Below, piece after piece: positions 36,571-62,067 of a stretch of DNA of 64,000 nucleotides. The translations under genes were made by a program, and so were the position numbers. How positions within the stretch are numbered: the first letter of the stretch is position 1; every line of letters starts with the position of its first letter. Below the pieces are notes generated by a model. The model was not told where the DNA came from. It saw only the letters and a list, made by a program, of their open reading frames with translations, and did no database searches. Source of the stretch: Physella acuta (taxonomy: Eukaryota; Mollusca; Gastropoda; Physidae); the NCBI RefSeq assembly GCF_028476545.1, contig NW_026731689.1, forward strand, positions 248,001 through 312,000, written 5' to 3'.

Positions 36571-37232
36571 CTTTCTCGAATATTCTTAAATGAAACAACA
36601 GGGAATGGCAAATCGGGATATAGACATGACTTTTAATCCATTTTAAATACTTAAACTTTTTTTAAAAATAGAATAAAATCTCGTAGACAAAAGAATTGCA
36701 CACCAATTGAACCTTTTTGAGAAATCGGAAATAGCGTAAATTAGTACTTCCGTTCAACGAAAATTACTCAAAATTTAACAGAAGGTAGAGAATTAGATCT
36801 TTTACTTACGTGTGAAATTTCATGCATCTATCTAAAATAGTACGCAACTTATAGGCTTTTGAAAAATTCAAAGTAGAAAAAGTACCACTTTCGGTTATCG
36901 GAAATCGCTCAAAAGTTGATCAGGATCTACGATTTTGATAAAATACTTATATATGAAATTTCATCAACCTAGCTGTAACGGTACTCGAGTTATCGTGTTT
37001 ACACACAGACACACAGACAGACACACAGACATACGGACAGAATTTTTACGACTCGATAGCGCATAAAACGCCAAAACGTTTATATATTTGTATTTATAAT
37101 TTTTGCCTGATTAAAATAAGTCCTCTATCTTCCGGATGTGATGAAGGACTGAGGAATAAAACGGTGAAAACTGTCAAAATTTCATGTTATTTTTTAGCAC
37201 GATTACAAGACTTTTTCTATACTTCGAGAAAG
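36571..37232 (-). mobile_element. TIR element with CTTTCTCG/CGAGAAAG ends
   Basis: The ends CTTTCTCGAATA and TACTTCGAGAAAG are inverted. The inside matches, in the opposite direction, the element at 46864-47500 (AGTAATTTACGCTATTTCCG and ACACAGACAGACACACAGAC-like parts). No coding capacity; non-autonomous. Confidence 0.6.
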
Positions 37233-37432
37233 TAAAAACCAACAAACTGAAACAGCTCACAAAACAAACTAAACAACACAAAAACAAAACCACACAAAAA
37301 AAAACACACACACACACACAAAACACACACACCTACTCGAAAACCACTTCAGAAACCAACAAATAAACCAACTCACAAACCAGCCAACAAACCAACCCAC
37401 GAGCCAACAATTAAACCAACAAAAAAAATCAT

Positions 37433-37800
37433 TGTTACCCAAGAAAAATCTGGTACACGGTACAGTTAAACGTTGTAAAAATAAAAATCAATTTTCATGT
37501 TGAATAAATTAATTAGATTATTGACCACCACGCCAATCACGTCTTTAATCTGCTTTCTCTTACGTTCGTCATTCCCTCAGTCCCTGCGATATTCCTTTAA
37601 CCATGACGTGTAATAAAAACGCTAAATAAAGAAAATCAAATATACTTTAATCAAAGCTAATTTTATTGTAATGGAAAAAACCGAAATCTTTGGATAACCG
37701 TGCAACTAAACTTATGGTCACATCTGGTTCATGACTAGCTTCAAATATCAAAGGTTGATTTAGTTTAGATTTTAATCTCGGCCATGAATAACACTTAAGC
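37433..37800 (+). promoter_or_regulatory. Conserved upstream block of gene 7, copy 3
   Basis: It carries the same ordered motifs as copies 1, 2 and 4, followed by CTAACGGTGTTTAAA and the TATA box of gene 7. Conservation continues without a break into the promoter, so the block is probably part of the functional upstream region. Confidence 0.6.
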
Positions 37801-37821
37801 TAACGGTGTTTAAAAAAAAGC

Positions 37822-37829
37822 TATATAAA
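37822..37829 (+). promoter_or_regulatory. TATA box of gene 7
   Basis: TATATAAA lies 86 bp before the ATG, and the same box is conserved in gene 8 at 40157-40164. Confidence 0.75.
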
Positions 37830-37907
37830 CCCATGATATGGGGTTCAGTTACCTACAGCTGCAGATTTAGATTTTGTTACTTCTGGAGAAGTTTGTAGTC
37901 TGAAATC

Positions 37908-39019
37908 ATGTCTAGAGTTGTGCTGATGGCGTGTTTGGCTCTTGTAGTCATGTGGTCGGTGTCTTGCTCAGCCGGGCCGGTACCTGTGGATTCGAACCCA
38001 GAGGAGAATTGTGAGGTCAGTTTTTCTTTAACTGTTTTTTTTAAATGTTTCTGCGTATGTGTCATGTTCCTATGTGGCTGTCTATTGGACTGTTTGTTTG
38101 TCTGTTTGTTTGTCTGTCGTTTATATGTTCGACTGTCTCTTTTTTCCATCTGTTTTCTCCCGTTGGTCTGTTACTCGGTTTTTTTGTTCGTTTGATTGTT
38201 TGTTTCATAGTTAATTTAGAACTCTGTTTTTCTGTTGTTGTTTTTTTAATATGTATGGGTCTGTTTGTTTGTCGGTAAGTTTATTTCTCAAGAGAAGCGC
38301 ATCTATGTGTGTCGGTTTACTTTATTGTGTTTGTCTGTCTGTCTGTCTGACCGCCATCTCTAACCTCAACATTTGATGTCTGTCTTCCTGTCTCATCTAA
38401 CTGACCCCCATCTCTACCCCCTACAATCACACACCAGAATGTCGTCTGCCCTGAAGTGCCATGTACCGAGCCAGTCCAGGAGGAAGGTGCTTGCTGCAAA
38501 ACCTGCCCAGGTAAGCACGCTCTTCTTACTCTACTTAATACAGCTGGTGGCTGCCTACGGCAGTAACCTGAAATCCCTACGATGCCTAGCGCTGCCTGCA
38601 CATATCTTAAAAATGTCTAGGGGACGGGCTCGCTAGTTACATATATAATGTCGAATAACCTTAAAGTTTATTTGGATCATTTTAATTTCAAAGTGTTTTT
38701 TTTTCGTAATTATGTATGTACTTATTGGGACGGCGTGGCCTAGTGGTAGAGAGCTAGACTGTTAACCCGATTTTGAATCCGGGCTCCAGTCAGTAGTCGT
38801 CCCTGAGCCCATCCAGCTCTGGTGGTTACCTAACTCACGGAAAGTAAAGGTGGCTTGTCATAGTGCTGACCACACTATCTGTTCATATGCCGAGGTCACT
38901 GAACCAGTTAACCTCTACTTCATCTCATGCCCAATGTAACTTGGGCACGAATGGGAAAAGATGAAGATGATGTAAATACATGCATACATTTCTAAAAAAA
39001 ATTCAATATATACATATGT

Positions 39020-39106
<87 letters not shown>

Positions 39107-39270
39107 AAATCATAGGGCTTTTAACTCTAGACGTTGGACTTTTAATCACTTCCTTTTCAGCCGGCTGTAACATATTTGACGCCTTTATCCCCGTTGGAGA
39201 GAGACACTACTTCGAAGACGGCATGTACTGCGACTGTGAGTCAGAAGATGCATTCAGCTGTGTGTTATAG
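37908..39270 (+). CDS. Gene 7: small secreted protein, short VWC half plus half-VWC
   Basis: Exons 37908-38015, 38438-38510 and 39161-39270 give 96 residues. Exon 1 encodes a signal peptide (MSRVVLMACLALVVMWSVSC, cleaved near SCSA|GPV) and a short neck ending NCE. The 73-nt exon 2 reads NVVCPEVPCTEPVQEEGACC plus KTCPG. Exon 3 reads AGCNIFDAFIPVGERHYF, DGMYCDCES and FSCVL-stop. AATAAA is at 39280. The leader, TATA box and upstream block are shared with gene 8 and with the relic at 13.4 kb. This is the cleanest example of the three-exon type. Confidence 0.85.
38727..38965 (+). mobile_element. tRNA-derived SINE, nearly full length
   Basis: GGGACGGCGTGGCCTAGTGG head, TTTTGAATCCGGGCTCC B-box region, CATCCAGCTCTGGTGGTTAC body and a GATGAAGATGATG tail. 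It lies in intron 2 of gene 7; the matching intron of gene 8 has its own copy at 41838. Confidence 0.75.
39020..39104. repeat. (CA)n(TA)n microsatellite
   Basis: It lies about 57 bp upstream of the gene 7 exon 3 acceptor. Gene 8 has a short remnant (CAAACACACACACATCATG) at the same place. Confidence 0.95.
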
Positions 39271-39489
39271 GCGGTCTTCAATAAACCGATTCAATAATGA
39301 TGCAATAAACCAATGTTAAAGCAAATCGTTTTTTTTACTGGTTGAAGTGTATGTTTGATATGTTTGGAATGATGTGATGTAGATGGTTCACTCTTAATTT
39401 AGTCACTGGCAGTGAGTACAATAGAGCGTTATGTTGTCTAGAAGAGTCGTCACGCAATTGGTCAGGCATTAAGTGGTCTATGGAGAACT

Positions 39490-39550
39490 GACCCGGTAAA
39501 GCTCATGGTTGCTAATCCGAAAAGTCACGAGTTCGAACCTTTGGGCAGTA
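39490..39550 (+). mobile_element. Second-family SINE head
   Basis: CCGGTAAAGCTCATGGTTGC and CACGAGTTCGAACCTTTGGG form a tRNA-like head, repeated downstream of gene 8 at 42530. Its presence after both genes shows that it was duplicated with them. Confidence 0.55.
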
Positions 39551-39761
39551 CACTACATTGTGTAGCTAGAACTTATGTAATGCTTTACACACTGTCAAGC
39601 ATTTAACCCTCAAGCACTTCACAATTTCTTCTTTTTCACTTCCTGTCTTACATCACACCACATCACACCACACTCACCACACCACATCACATCACACTCA
39701 CCACACCACACCACACCAACCCACGAGCCAACAATTAAACCAACGAAAAAAATCATTGTTA

Positions 39762-40164
39762 CCCAAGAAAAATCTGGTATACAAAAACAGTACAGTTAAA
39801 CGATGTAAAAAATAAAATCTATTTTTCATTTCAATACATTAATTAAATTATGGACCACCACGCCAATCACGTCTTTAATCTGCTTTCTCTTACGTTCGTT
39901 ATTGCCTCAATCCCTGCGATAATCCTTTAGCCATGACGTGTAATAAAAACGCTAAATAAAGAAAATCAAATATATTTTAATCAAAGCTAATTTTATTGTT
40001 GTGGAAAAAAACCGAAATCTTTGAATAACCATGCATCTAATTTTATGGCCACACCTGGTCCATAACTAGCTTCAAATATCAAAGGTTGATTAATTTAAGT
40101 TCAGATTTTTTTGTTTGGGCATGAATAACACTTAAGCTAACGGTGTTTATAAAAGCTATATAAA
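39762..40164 (+). promoter_or_regulatory. Conserved upstream block and TATA box of gene 8, copy 4
   Basis: It has the same motif order as at 37433-37829 and ends in TATATAAA (40157-40164) and CCCATGATATGGGTATCAGT. Right after TTACCTACA the sequence switches to the exon-2-side minisatellite, where gene 7 has its leader and exon 1. Confidence 0.65.
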
Positions 40165-40189
40165 CCCATGATATGGGTATCAGTTACCT

Positions 40190-40840
40190 ACATCAACATT
40201 TGATGTCTCTCTTCCTCTATGACCCCCATCTCTACCTCAACATTTGATGTCTGTCTTCCTCTATGACCCCCATCTCTACCTCAACATTTGATGTCTGTCT
40301 TCCTCTATGACCCCCATCTCTACCTCAACATTTGATGTCTGTCTTCCTCTATGACCCCCATCTCTACCTCAACATTTGATGTCTGTCTTCCTCTATGACC
40401 CCCATCTTTACCTCAACATTTGATGTCTGTCTTCCTCTATGACCCCCATCTTTACCTCAACATTTGATGTCTGTCTTCCTGTCTGACCCCCATCTTTACC
40501 TCAACATTTGATGTCTGTCTTCCTCTATGACCCCCATCTTTACCTCAACATTTGATGTCTGTCTTCCTGTCTGACCCCCATTTCTACCTCAACATTTGAT
40601 GTCTGTCTTCCTGTCTCATCAAACTGACCCCCATCTTTACCTCAACATTTGATGTCTGTCTTCCTGTCTGACCCCCATTTCTACCTCAACATTTGATGTC
40701 TGTCTTCCTGTCTCATCAAACTGACCCCCATCTTTACCTCAACATTTGATGTCTGTCTTCCTGTCTGACCCCCATCTCTACCTCAACATTTGATGTCTGT
40801 CATCCTATCTGATCTAACTGACCCCCATCTCTACCCCTAC
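40190..40840 (+). repeat. 44-bp array before gene 8 exon 2
   Basis: About 14 units of CCTCAACATTTGATGTCTGT plus CTTCCTCTATGACCCCCATC (some 55 bp with CATCAAACTGA) run to within about 15 bp of the acceptor at 40853. Gene 7 has a single unit at the same place (38362-38430), so the array expanded in gene 8 only. Confidence 0.93.
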
Positions 40841-41164
40841 AATCATACACCAGAATGTCGTCTGCCCTGAAGTGCCATGTACCGAGCCAGTCCAGGAGGA
40901 AGGTGCTTGCTGCAAAACCTGCCCAGGTAAGCACGCTTTTCTTACCCTACTTCACACAGCCGAGGGCCGCCTATGGCAGTAACCTGAAATCTCTAAGATG
41001 CCTAGATCTGCCTGGACATATCTGGACAATGCCTAGGGCTTTAGCACAATTCTTAGGATTGTCTTAAGCTGTTGCACAGATATCTAGGTGACTGTGGGCG
41101 TTGTACAGATATCTAGTCGAATTGCATTACACATATCGCAGAGGTGTTTAAGGTTGTCAACCCA

Positions 41165-41520
41165 CTATTCTCTAAAACACCCAGGGCTGTCAACACTATT
41201 CTCTAAAACACCCAGGGCTGTCAACACTATTCTCTAAAACACCCAGAGTTGTCAATACTATTCTCTAAAACACCTTGGGCTGTCAACCCAGTATTCTCTA
41301 AAACACCTTTGGCTGTCAACCCAGTATTCTCTAAAACACCTTTGGCTGTCAACCCAGTATTCTCTAAAACACCTTTGGCTGTCAACCCAGTATTCTCTAA
41401 AACACCTAAGGTTGTCAACACATCTCTCTAAAACACCCAGGGTTGTCAACACTATTCTCTAAAACACATTGGACTGTCAACCCACTATTCTCTAAAACAC
41501 CTAAGGTTGTCAACACATCT
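41165..41520. repeat. 33-bp array in gene 8 intron 2
   Basis: About 11 units of CTCTAAAACACCTTTGGCTG plus TCAACCCAGTATT. It starts about 240 bp after exon 2 and carries no donor copy, unlike other arrays here. Confidence 0.93.
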
Positions 41521-41726
41521 CTCCAAACCTTATATTGGTTGTACTAGCTGTACCCCGACCATGTCCTACCGCGTTTATTCATCTACTGATTCGTTTTTAG
41601 CAAGGCAGTATTCGGAACTGTGATTCTTATTGATATATTTATGTACATAAAAATGTTGAATAACTTTAAAATCTAGGAGCGGGTAAAAATTTATGGGGAT
41701 CTTTTTAACCATAGAGTCTTTTTTTG

Positions 41727-41838
41727 TAATTATATATGTAATTATATATGTAATTATATATGTAATTATATATGTAATTATATATGTAATTATATATGTA
41801 ATTATATATGTAATTATATATGTAATTATATATGTAAT
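41727..41838. repeat. 12-bp array (TAATTATATATG)n
   Basis: About nine exact units run directly into the SINE at 41838. Gene 7 has only one or two such units before its SINE. Confidence 0.95.
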
Positions 41839-42080
41839 CAGTGGGACGGTGTGGCCTAGCGGTAGAGAACTAAACTCTTAATCCGATTTCGAATCAAAGT
41901 TTATGTCAGTAGAACGTCTCTGAGTCCATCCAGCTCTAATGGGTACCTAACTCACGTTGGGGAGAGTAAATAGTGCTGACCACAATATCTCTTGCCGAGG
42001 TCTCTAAAGCAGTTGAACTCTACTTTATCTCATGCCCCTTGTTTCTTGGGCACGAACGGGTAAAGATGATGATGATGTAA
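41838..42080 (+). mobile_element. tRNA-derived SINE, orthologous to the one in gene 7
   Basis: GGGACGGTGTGGCCTAGCGG head and the same body and GATGATGATG tail as at 38727, in the same intron. It was duplicated with the gene. Confidence 0.75.
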
Positions 42081-42286
42081 ATAAATGCATACATTTCTAA
42101 AAAAATTTCAATATATACATATATCAAACACACACACATCATGCATACTTAATCACTTCCTTTTCAGCCGGCTGTAACTTATTTGGCGTCTTTATCCCCG
42201 TGGGTGAGAGCCACAACTACGGAGAAGGCATGTTCTGCGAATGTGAGTCAGTATACGCATTCAGGTGTATGCTCTAGGCAGCATTT

Positions 42287-42329
42287 ATGCGACTGTGATT
42301 CAGAAGACGCATTCAGCTGTGTGCTCTAG
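42287..42329 (+). pseudogene. Partial second copy of the exon 3 tail in the gene 8 3' UTR
   Basis: TGCGACTGTGATTCAGAAGA and CGCATTCAGCTGTGTGCTCTAG repeat the last part of exon 3. This copy is closer to gene 7's exon 3 (CDCESEDAFSCVL) than to gene 8's own exon 3 just upstream. Confidence 0.75.
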
Positions 42330-42529
42330 ACGGCCTTCAAGTCAGCAATTGATCATTCAATAAACCAATGTTAAAGCAATTCGTTTTGTTACTGGTTGAA
42401 CTGTCTGCTTGATATGCTTGGGATGATGTGATTTAGATGGTTCACCCATAATTTATTCACTGACAGTGAGTAAAATAGAGTGTTATGTTGTCTAGACCAG
42501 TCGTCACGCCAGTTATGTGGTGTTACTGA

Positions 42530-42610
42530 GAACTGGCGTGGTCGACCCGGTAAAGCTCATGGTTGCTAAACCGAAAAATCACGAGTTCGAACCCTCGGGC
42601 AGATGAGGAC
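42530..42610 (+). mobile_element. Second-family SINE head
   Basis: GGCGTGGTCGACCCGGTAAA and GAGTTCGAACCCTCGGGCAG; the counterpart of 39490-39550. Confidence 0.6.
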
Positions 42611-42654
42611 ATCAACCCATCTACCAGAGACAAATCCAACATCATAGAACACAC

Positions 42655-43005
42655 AGTACATTAACTATGGGCTATATCATACAACACACAGCACACTAAC
42701 TATGGGCTATATCATACAACACACAGTACACTATGGGCTATATCATACAACACACAGTACACTAACTATGGGCTATATCATACAACACACAGTACATTAA
42801 CTATGGGCTATATCATACAACACACAGCACACTAACTATGGGCTATATCATACAACACACAGTACACTATGGGCTATATCATACAACACACAGTACACTA
42901 ACTATGGGCTATATCATACAACACACAGTACACTAACTATGGGCTATATCATACAACACACAGCACACTAACTATGGGCTACATCATACAACACACAGTA
43001 CACTA
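42655..43005. repeat. 35-36 bp minisatellite downstream of gene 8
   Basis: About ten units of CTATGGGCTATATCATACAA plus CACACAGTACACTAA. Confidence 0.93.
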
Positions 43006-43199
43006 ACTAGTTCAAAACATTTTGTACCAAGAACTTTCATGTAATGCTTTACACACTGTCAAGCATTTAACCCTCAAGCACTTCAAAATTTCTAGCACTT
43101 AGTACTTCAGTTCCTGTCTGACATAACACCACACCACATCACATCACGCCACACCACACCACATAACATCACACAACACCACACTGCACCCGTTATTGT

Positions 43200-43950
43200 A
43201 ATACATTTTATCTTGAAAAACTCAGCGTCTGACGTGAAAGTATTCAAGATAAAATGTGTCAATGGATTAGATTAATATTTCGTTAACCCTGATATTTCTA
43301 ATAGTAAAATTGACGACATGTCATTAACAATACATTTGACTAACAAGATGTCTTAAAGCGTTCAACAATGTCATAAAGCTGTAAAATATGTCATCTGGCA
43401 AATAATGTAATTCAGCATATGCCATATTAGAATATCGTCATATAGCTGATATCGTATAATATCGTATGCTTGCAAAATTGTGTCATATAGATGCCACAAT
43501 ACGTTAAACGTACGGAACCTAACAATGAGTTAAAAAATAGCACATTTAAAATTTAATCAAGATGTCTAAAAACATATTTAGTTTATTAGCTATCTTTATA
43601 TAATGAAACAGCTCAGGATAATAAAACCACAGGACAAACTATCTCATCACTAATCCACTAATTAAATTTAACATAGTGATCTAATGACGCTATTTCACCT
43701 AAAGGCGTTATTTTTTTTAATTGTTTGAAAATACAAATCAACCTAGCTAATTAATTTTTAAATTTAATTAACGCATGACTTCATGCGTTTAAGTCTATGA
43801 GAGTGAGAATATCAGTAGCATTAGCGTTTGTAAACATCAGTAGCTGAAGCGCTGGTAAACTCACCTATACATGGGTCAAGGGCTAAGATTAAAAATTTAG
43901 AAAATCAAGTATCCAAGGCAAAGGCCGTAAGCCTAAGAGTAATAATAGGT
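43200..43950. other. Intergenic AT-rich DNA
   Basis: No exon of the local family, SINE or element was recognised. Confidence 0.4.
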
Positions 43951-43953
43951 ATG

Positions 43954-44053
43954 ATAATAGGGCTGGTAAGTAGGTCACCAGCCAGCTCTACGGCTCAATT
44001 AAACCTTCATGAGCCATAAAACTTGTTGGTGACCTACTTACCAGCCCTATTAT
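43954..44053. repeat. Perfect 27-bp inverted repeat (hairpin)
   Basis: The left arm 43954-43980 (ATAATAGGGCTGGTAAGTAG...) and right arm 44027-44053 are exact reverse complements, separated by 46 nt. The loop itself contains a GGCTC/GAGCC stem. The arms could fold into a long RNA hairpin or extrude as a cruciform. The type is unknown. Confidence 0.9.
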
Positions 44054-44188
44054 GCAAGAGGAATTTTGTAGGAAGGTTAACTTTGCACGAAATCTAAAAA
44101 AGATATGCTAATTATGGTAAAAAAATGTGAGAACTATTTATATTAGGCAAGAGGTTTATCAAATCCCTGTTATTTATTTAAGTGACAT

Positions 44189-44530
44189 TTGGGAAGTGTT
44201 GTTATTATTAGGCAAGAGAAATATCATAGGTCTGCTAGTTATGCAAGAGGAATATGTGAAATGTGTAATACTTGTCATGATAAATGCCATAGGTCTTCTA
44301 GTTATGGAAGAGGAATATGTGAAATGTGTAATACTTGTCATCATAAATGCCATAGGTCTTCTAGTTATGGAAGAGGAATATGTGAAATGTGTAATACTTG
44401 TCATCATAAATGCCATAGGTCTGCTAGTTACACTTACAGAATTTGTTTAGTGACTAGCACTCTGGTGACGTGTAATATACGACAAAGTTCTTCCCTTGCC
44501 AATAAAACAATGACAAAAACTGAATATTAG
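44189..44530 (+). other. Open frame with 21-residue Cys-rich repeats (63-bp units)
   Basis: Three and a bit 63-bp units give RGICEMCNTCHHKCHRSSSY plus G in one open frame, starting without an ATG near 44189 and ending in a unique 30-residue tail. No signal peptide or splice site clearly leads in. The repeat may be a plain minisatellite whose length is divisible by 3, or an exon of an unknown Cys-rich gene. The other + frame (LLVMEEEYVKCVILVIINAI) is less credible. Confidence 0.35.
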
Positions 44531-45541
44531 TTTACTCTACTGACGTCAAGCGATGTGGTTATAACAAATAGCAGAGGTTATTGTGACATAAGATCAATTT
44601 TAATTTATTTTTCCATCGATCAGCGTCATAAGCCAATAGATTGTTTGTCCATTGATCAGACAGTTTCAGCCAATAGACTCCAAGAAGGCTGTCACGTGAG
44701 ACATTCGATGACTGTATAATCCAAGCTGTCGCTGTAAAAAACTCAAGTCAACAAAATAAGGGTCAACTATATACATACAATACAGGAATTTTCTTTGTTG
44801 TTAACAAAATTTAAACTGTTTTAAGTCGATTTCTTCAGTCTTGACAATCTAAAGAGCATTTAAATGGTTTTTTCCCCCATTAAAGTTACAATAGGCTTGA
44901 AAAGTCTATGTAATCATTCTACATTTTTTTTAATCTTTAAAAATATATGGCAAGCGATTCAATTATAATTACATTTTTCAAAATTTAAAGCCGTTTGGGA
45001 ACCATCGATTGCACTTATTTTCATATTTTTTGTATTGAATATCAGGCGTTGAAAAGCAGTTTAGTATTATTTTATCAATTTAAATGTAAAACAAACCGCC
45101 TTCAATCCTTACTTGAAGTCAACCGGAGTGGCCAGGGAAAGTAAAACAATGAAAGTCGAAGCAATTGTTTTCCATGACAAAATGCACAATAGCCGTCGAT
45201 GGGATATAGCCTAGTAGTTTATTTGTATTAAATAATATAACATCTCCTATCACCACAACACCCTGATTCTACTAAACCATTTCTAGCCTTAGTAAAACCG
45301 GAAATCGTTTTGAACTTACATCTCAGATGTAATAAAATATTCAATTTTGGTTGTAAAATATTTTTTTTGGCAACAAACTTTAGGAGCCACTAGGAACCAG
45401 CCTTTCAAACCTATTACTAGAATTTAGTTTTTTAAATCTACTGTTTCAAGCTTGAATATAACCAGAGCAGATGGAGGAGAGTTAACATTACCCTAGTTCT
45501 CAAATGACGTGGGTAGTCTACATTATGAGCAGCCACCTTCA
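44531..45541. other. Intergenic DNA, nothing recognised
   Basis: AT-rich sequence up to the target duplication of the hAT element at 45550. Confidence 0.4.
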
Positions 45542-45549
45542 CAGCCAAA

Positions 45550-46684
45550 CAGAGCCGGCGTTAGGGGGTGGCGAACGGGGCGGTCGCCATAGGCCCCGCG
45601 CTTGAAGGGGCCCCGCGCTTCAGCAATGTCATTGTTATCTGAATTAGTTCGTAAACTTAAAAAAAAATGGTTGCTGAATTCAATTGGGAAAAACTAAAAG
45701 GTCGAATGCCGACGTTGTTGATTGTTATAACTGAGGCCACGGTTGATGTTGGTGAGTCCCACCTGAACTGGGACAGGCCGTAATTCGATACAAAAATAGT
45801 GTTACACCTCCCCTTTGTGTAGGGTACGGTCGCCTGGCATTTGACCTGAGCTGACTGGAGATGGCGGTCGAGAATTAGCCCACGACGTAAAGAGATACCC
45901 TATTGTATGCGGACCCATGAAGACGTCCTTTTAGTGAGCAGACGGGATGTCTGTAGTAGACAGTTAGTGACCTGATGAACTCTAGTCCTGATTTTCTTGT
46001 TGTAGATGTCGTATAATGTCGTATATGTACAGTGTTTCTTCCAGACTTTTTTCTCCGGGGGGGGGGGGGGGGAGGGGCACTTGAAATTTTCGGGGAGGGG
46101 GCGGTAGATTTTCTTCGGGGGGGGGGGGGGCTTGCCCCGAAGAGATGCCTGGAAGAAACTCTATAAGTAGGCCGGTATAACAAAATTAACATTCAGTTGC
46201 GTGCAGAGGGGTGGGAGGAGGGCGACGAGGGGGGGGGCACCTTAGGATCTATATCAGGCGGCATTAAACAGAGTGATTTATTATTATTTTTTGGAAGAAA
46301 GTTAAAACTGTTGTTATGTTGTGTCACCTTAAGGATTCACCCGTTCAATAATTAAGACAATAATGTTTTTGGTTTTAAAATATTGTATGAATTCTAAACA
46401 AATTTTGAAGTCTATACTGTTTTGATACATCAGGCCGAGTTCGCTGTATTGTAAACTTTATTTTCCTAATTATTCGGCACGTGATTAAATTTTCTTAAGT
46501 GATTTGGTATGAATTACATAACTCTCAAAAGTGATTTAATATCTTAGCAAAGGAAAAAAACTACGAACATTGGGTTAATACATGAGTGAGATAAAAATCT
46601 GTTATTATAGTGGAAAGTTTGACATTAGCTTATAAACTCCAAAACATTTGTGTTATTATGTGTACATCACATTATATAGGCCTT

Positions 46685-46760
<76 letters not shown>

Positions 46761-46819
46761 GGAAAGGCCCCGCGCGGATGGTTGGCCCTAGGCCCCGCGT
46801 ATTACTAACGCCGGCTCTG
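45550..46819. mobile_element. hAT element with CAGCCAAA TSD
   Basis: The ends CAGAGCCGGCGTTAG and CTAACGCCGGCTCTG are perfect 15-bp inverted repeats flanked by CAGCCAAA on both sides (45542-45549, 46820-46827). GCCCCGCGC sub-terminal motifs occur on both ends. It is non-autonomous and contains a small MITE (46030-46161) and a (TA)n tract (46688-46758). Confidence 0.9.
46030..46161 (+). mobile_element. Small hAT-type MITE with poly-G runs
   Basis: It runs from CAGTGTTTCTTCCAGAC to GCCTGGAAGAAACTC, with imperfect 8-bp flanks TATATGTA/TATAAGTA. It is the same family as 54686-54918, nested in the hAT element. Confidence 0.6.
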
Positions 46820-46863
46820 CAGCCAAACATAGTTTAGTCAGCCAAATATCCCCGCCCATTTTA

Positions 46864-47500
46864 CTTTCTCGTATACAAAGTATAGAGCAAGTATTGTAAG
46901 CGTGCGAAAAAATCGAAATCGTTTTACACCTCCCTGAGTCGGAAAAAAAATAGTTTTGCAATTTGTTTCCGTATGTCTGTGCTTGTGTGTGTATGTCTGT
47001 GAACACTATAACTTTAGTACAGTTACAGCTAGGTTGATGAAATGTCATATATGTATTATATCAAATTTGTAGTTCTGTAAAAAACATTTCAGCGATTTCC
47101 GGTAAAAGGAAGTGGAATTGATTCTTCTTTCAATTTTTCAAAAGCCTATAACTTGAGTGCTATTTCAGATAGAAAAATGAAATGTCAATAGTAAGTAAAA
47201 GATCTCATTCACTGCCATCTGTCAAATTTTGAGTAATTTCCATTGACCGAAAGTAGTAATTTACGATATTTCTGATTTCACAAAAACCAAAAACCGCATA
47301 TGAATTTATAAAGTACTAATATCCTGTACTTTTATACAGATATTGTTTGCCGTTCACTTGGTGCGCAATTCTTTTTCTTTCTTCGAGATTCTATTCTATT
47401 TTTAGAAGTTTAAGTTAAGTTAATTAAAAATGGATTAAAAATCATGACTATATCCCGAGTTGCCATCCTGAGTAGTGTTATATAAGAATATTCGAGAAAG
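46864..47500 (+). mobile_element. TIR element with CTTTCTCG/CGAGAAAG ends
   Basis: Related, in the opposite direction, to 36571-37232, and in the same direction to a broken copy at 54636-55570. It lies upstream of gene 9's promoter. Confidence 0.6.
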
Positions 47501-47800
47501 TTTAGGGGAGATCACTCCCGTTTTATTTGTTTAACTCTTAAGTCGAAAATTTAGTTTATTTAATTTTACTTTTTCAATTGATCAATTAGATATTTAAAAA
47601 ATATAATTCCCTTTATATGTTAACACACTAGATAGGTTACAATAGAACATTTTGGTTAAGTTATAAGGCAAGCTGTTACAAGTATCGAATGATTTCTTCC
47701 ATTTTGTGCAGTTTTAAAGTAAATATAGACATCTATTCTGAACAGCTATTCGGTGTGGGCCTATCGATAAAAAAAATATGAATATTCGATATTTTGTTGG

Positions 47801-47809
47801 TATATAAAA
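47801..47809 (+). promoter_or_regulatory. TATA box of gene 9
   Basis: TATATAAAA lies 73 bp before the ATG at 47874. Confidence 0.75.
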
Positions 47810-47873
47810 TGGGAAACGTTAATCGCATTGTATTAGACTGAATCATTTTTGATGTGGAAGATTTGTTAAAAAA

Positions 47874-62067
<14,194 letters not shown>

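Larger units (their letters stand above)
40854..42277 (+). pseudogene. Gene 8: gene-7-type locus without exon 1
   Basis: Exon 2 (40854-40926) is identical to gene 7's over all 73 nt. Exon 3 (42168-42277) reads AGCNLFGVFIPVGESHNY, GMFCECES and FRCMLstop, with many amino-acid changes. AATAAA is at 42359. The TATA box is kept, but leader, start codon and signal peptide are missing, so no secreted product can be predicted. It is either a dead copy, or its exons are spliced onto gene 7's exon 1 by read-through. The intact exon 2 and open exon 3 argue for recent loss or continued use. Confidence 0.7.
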
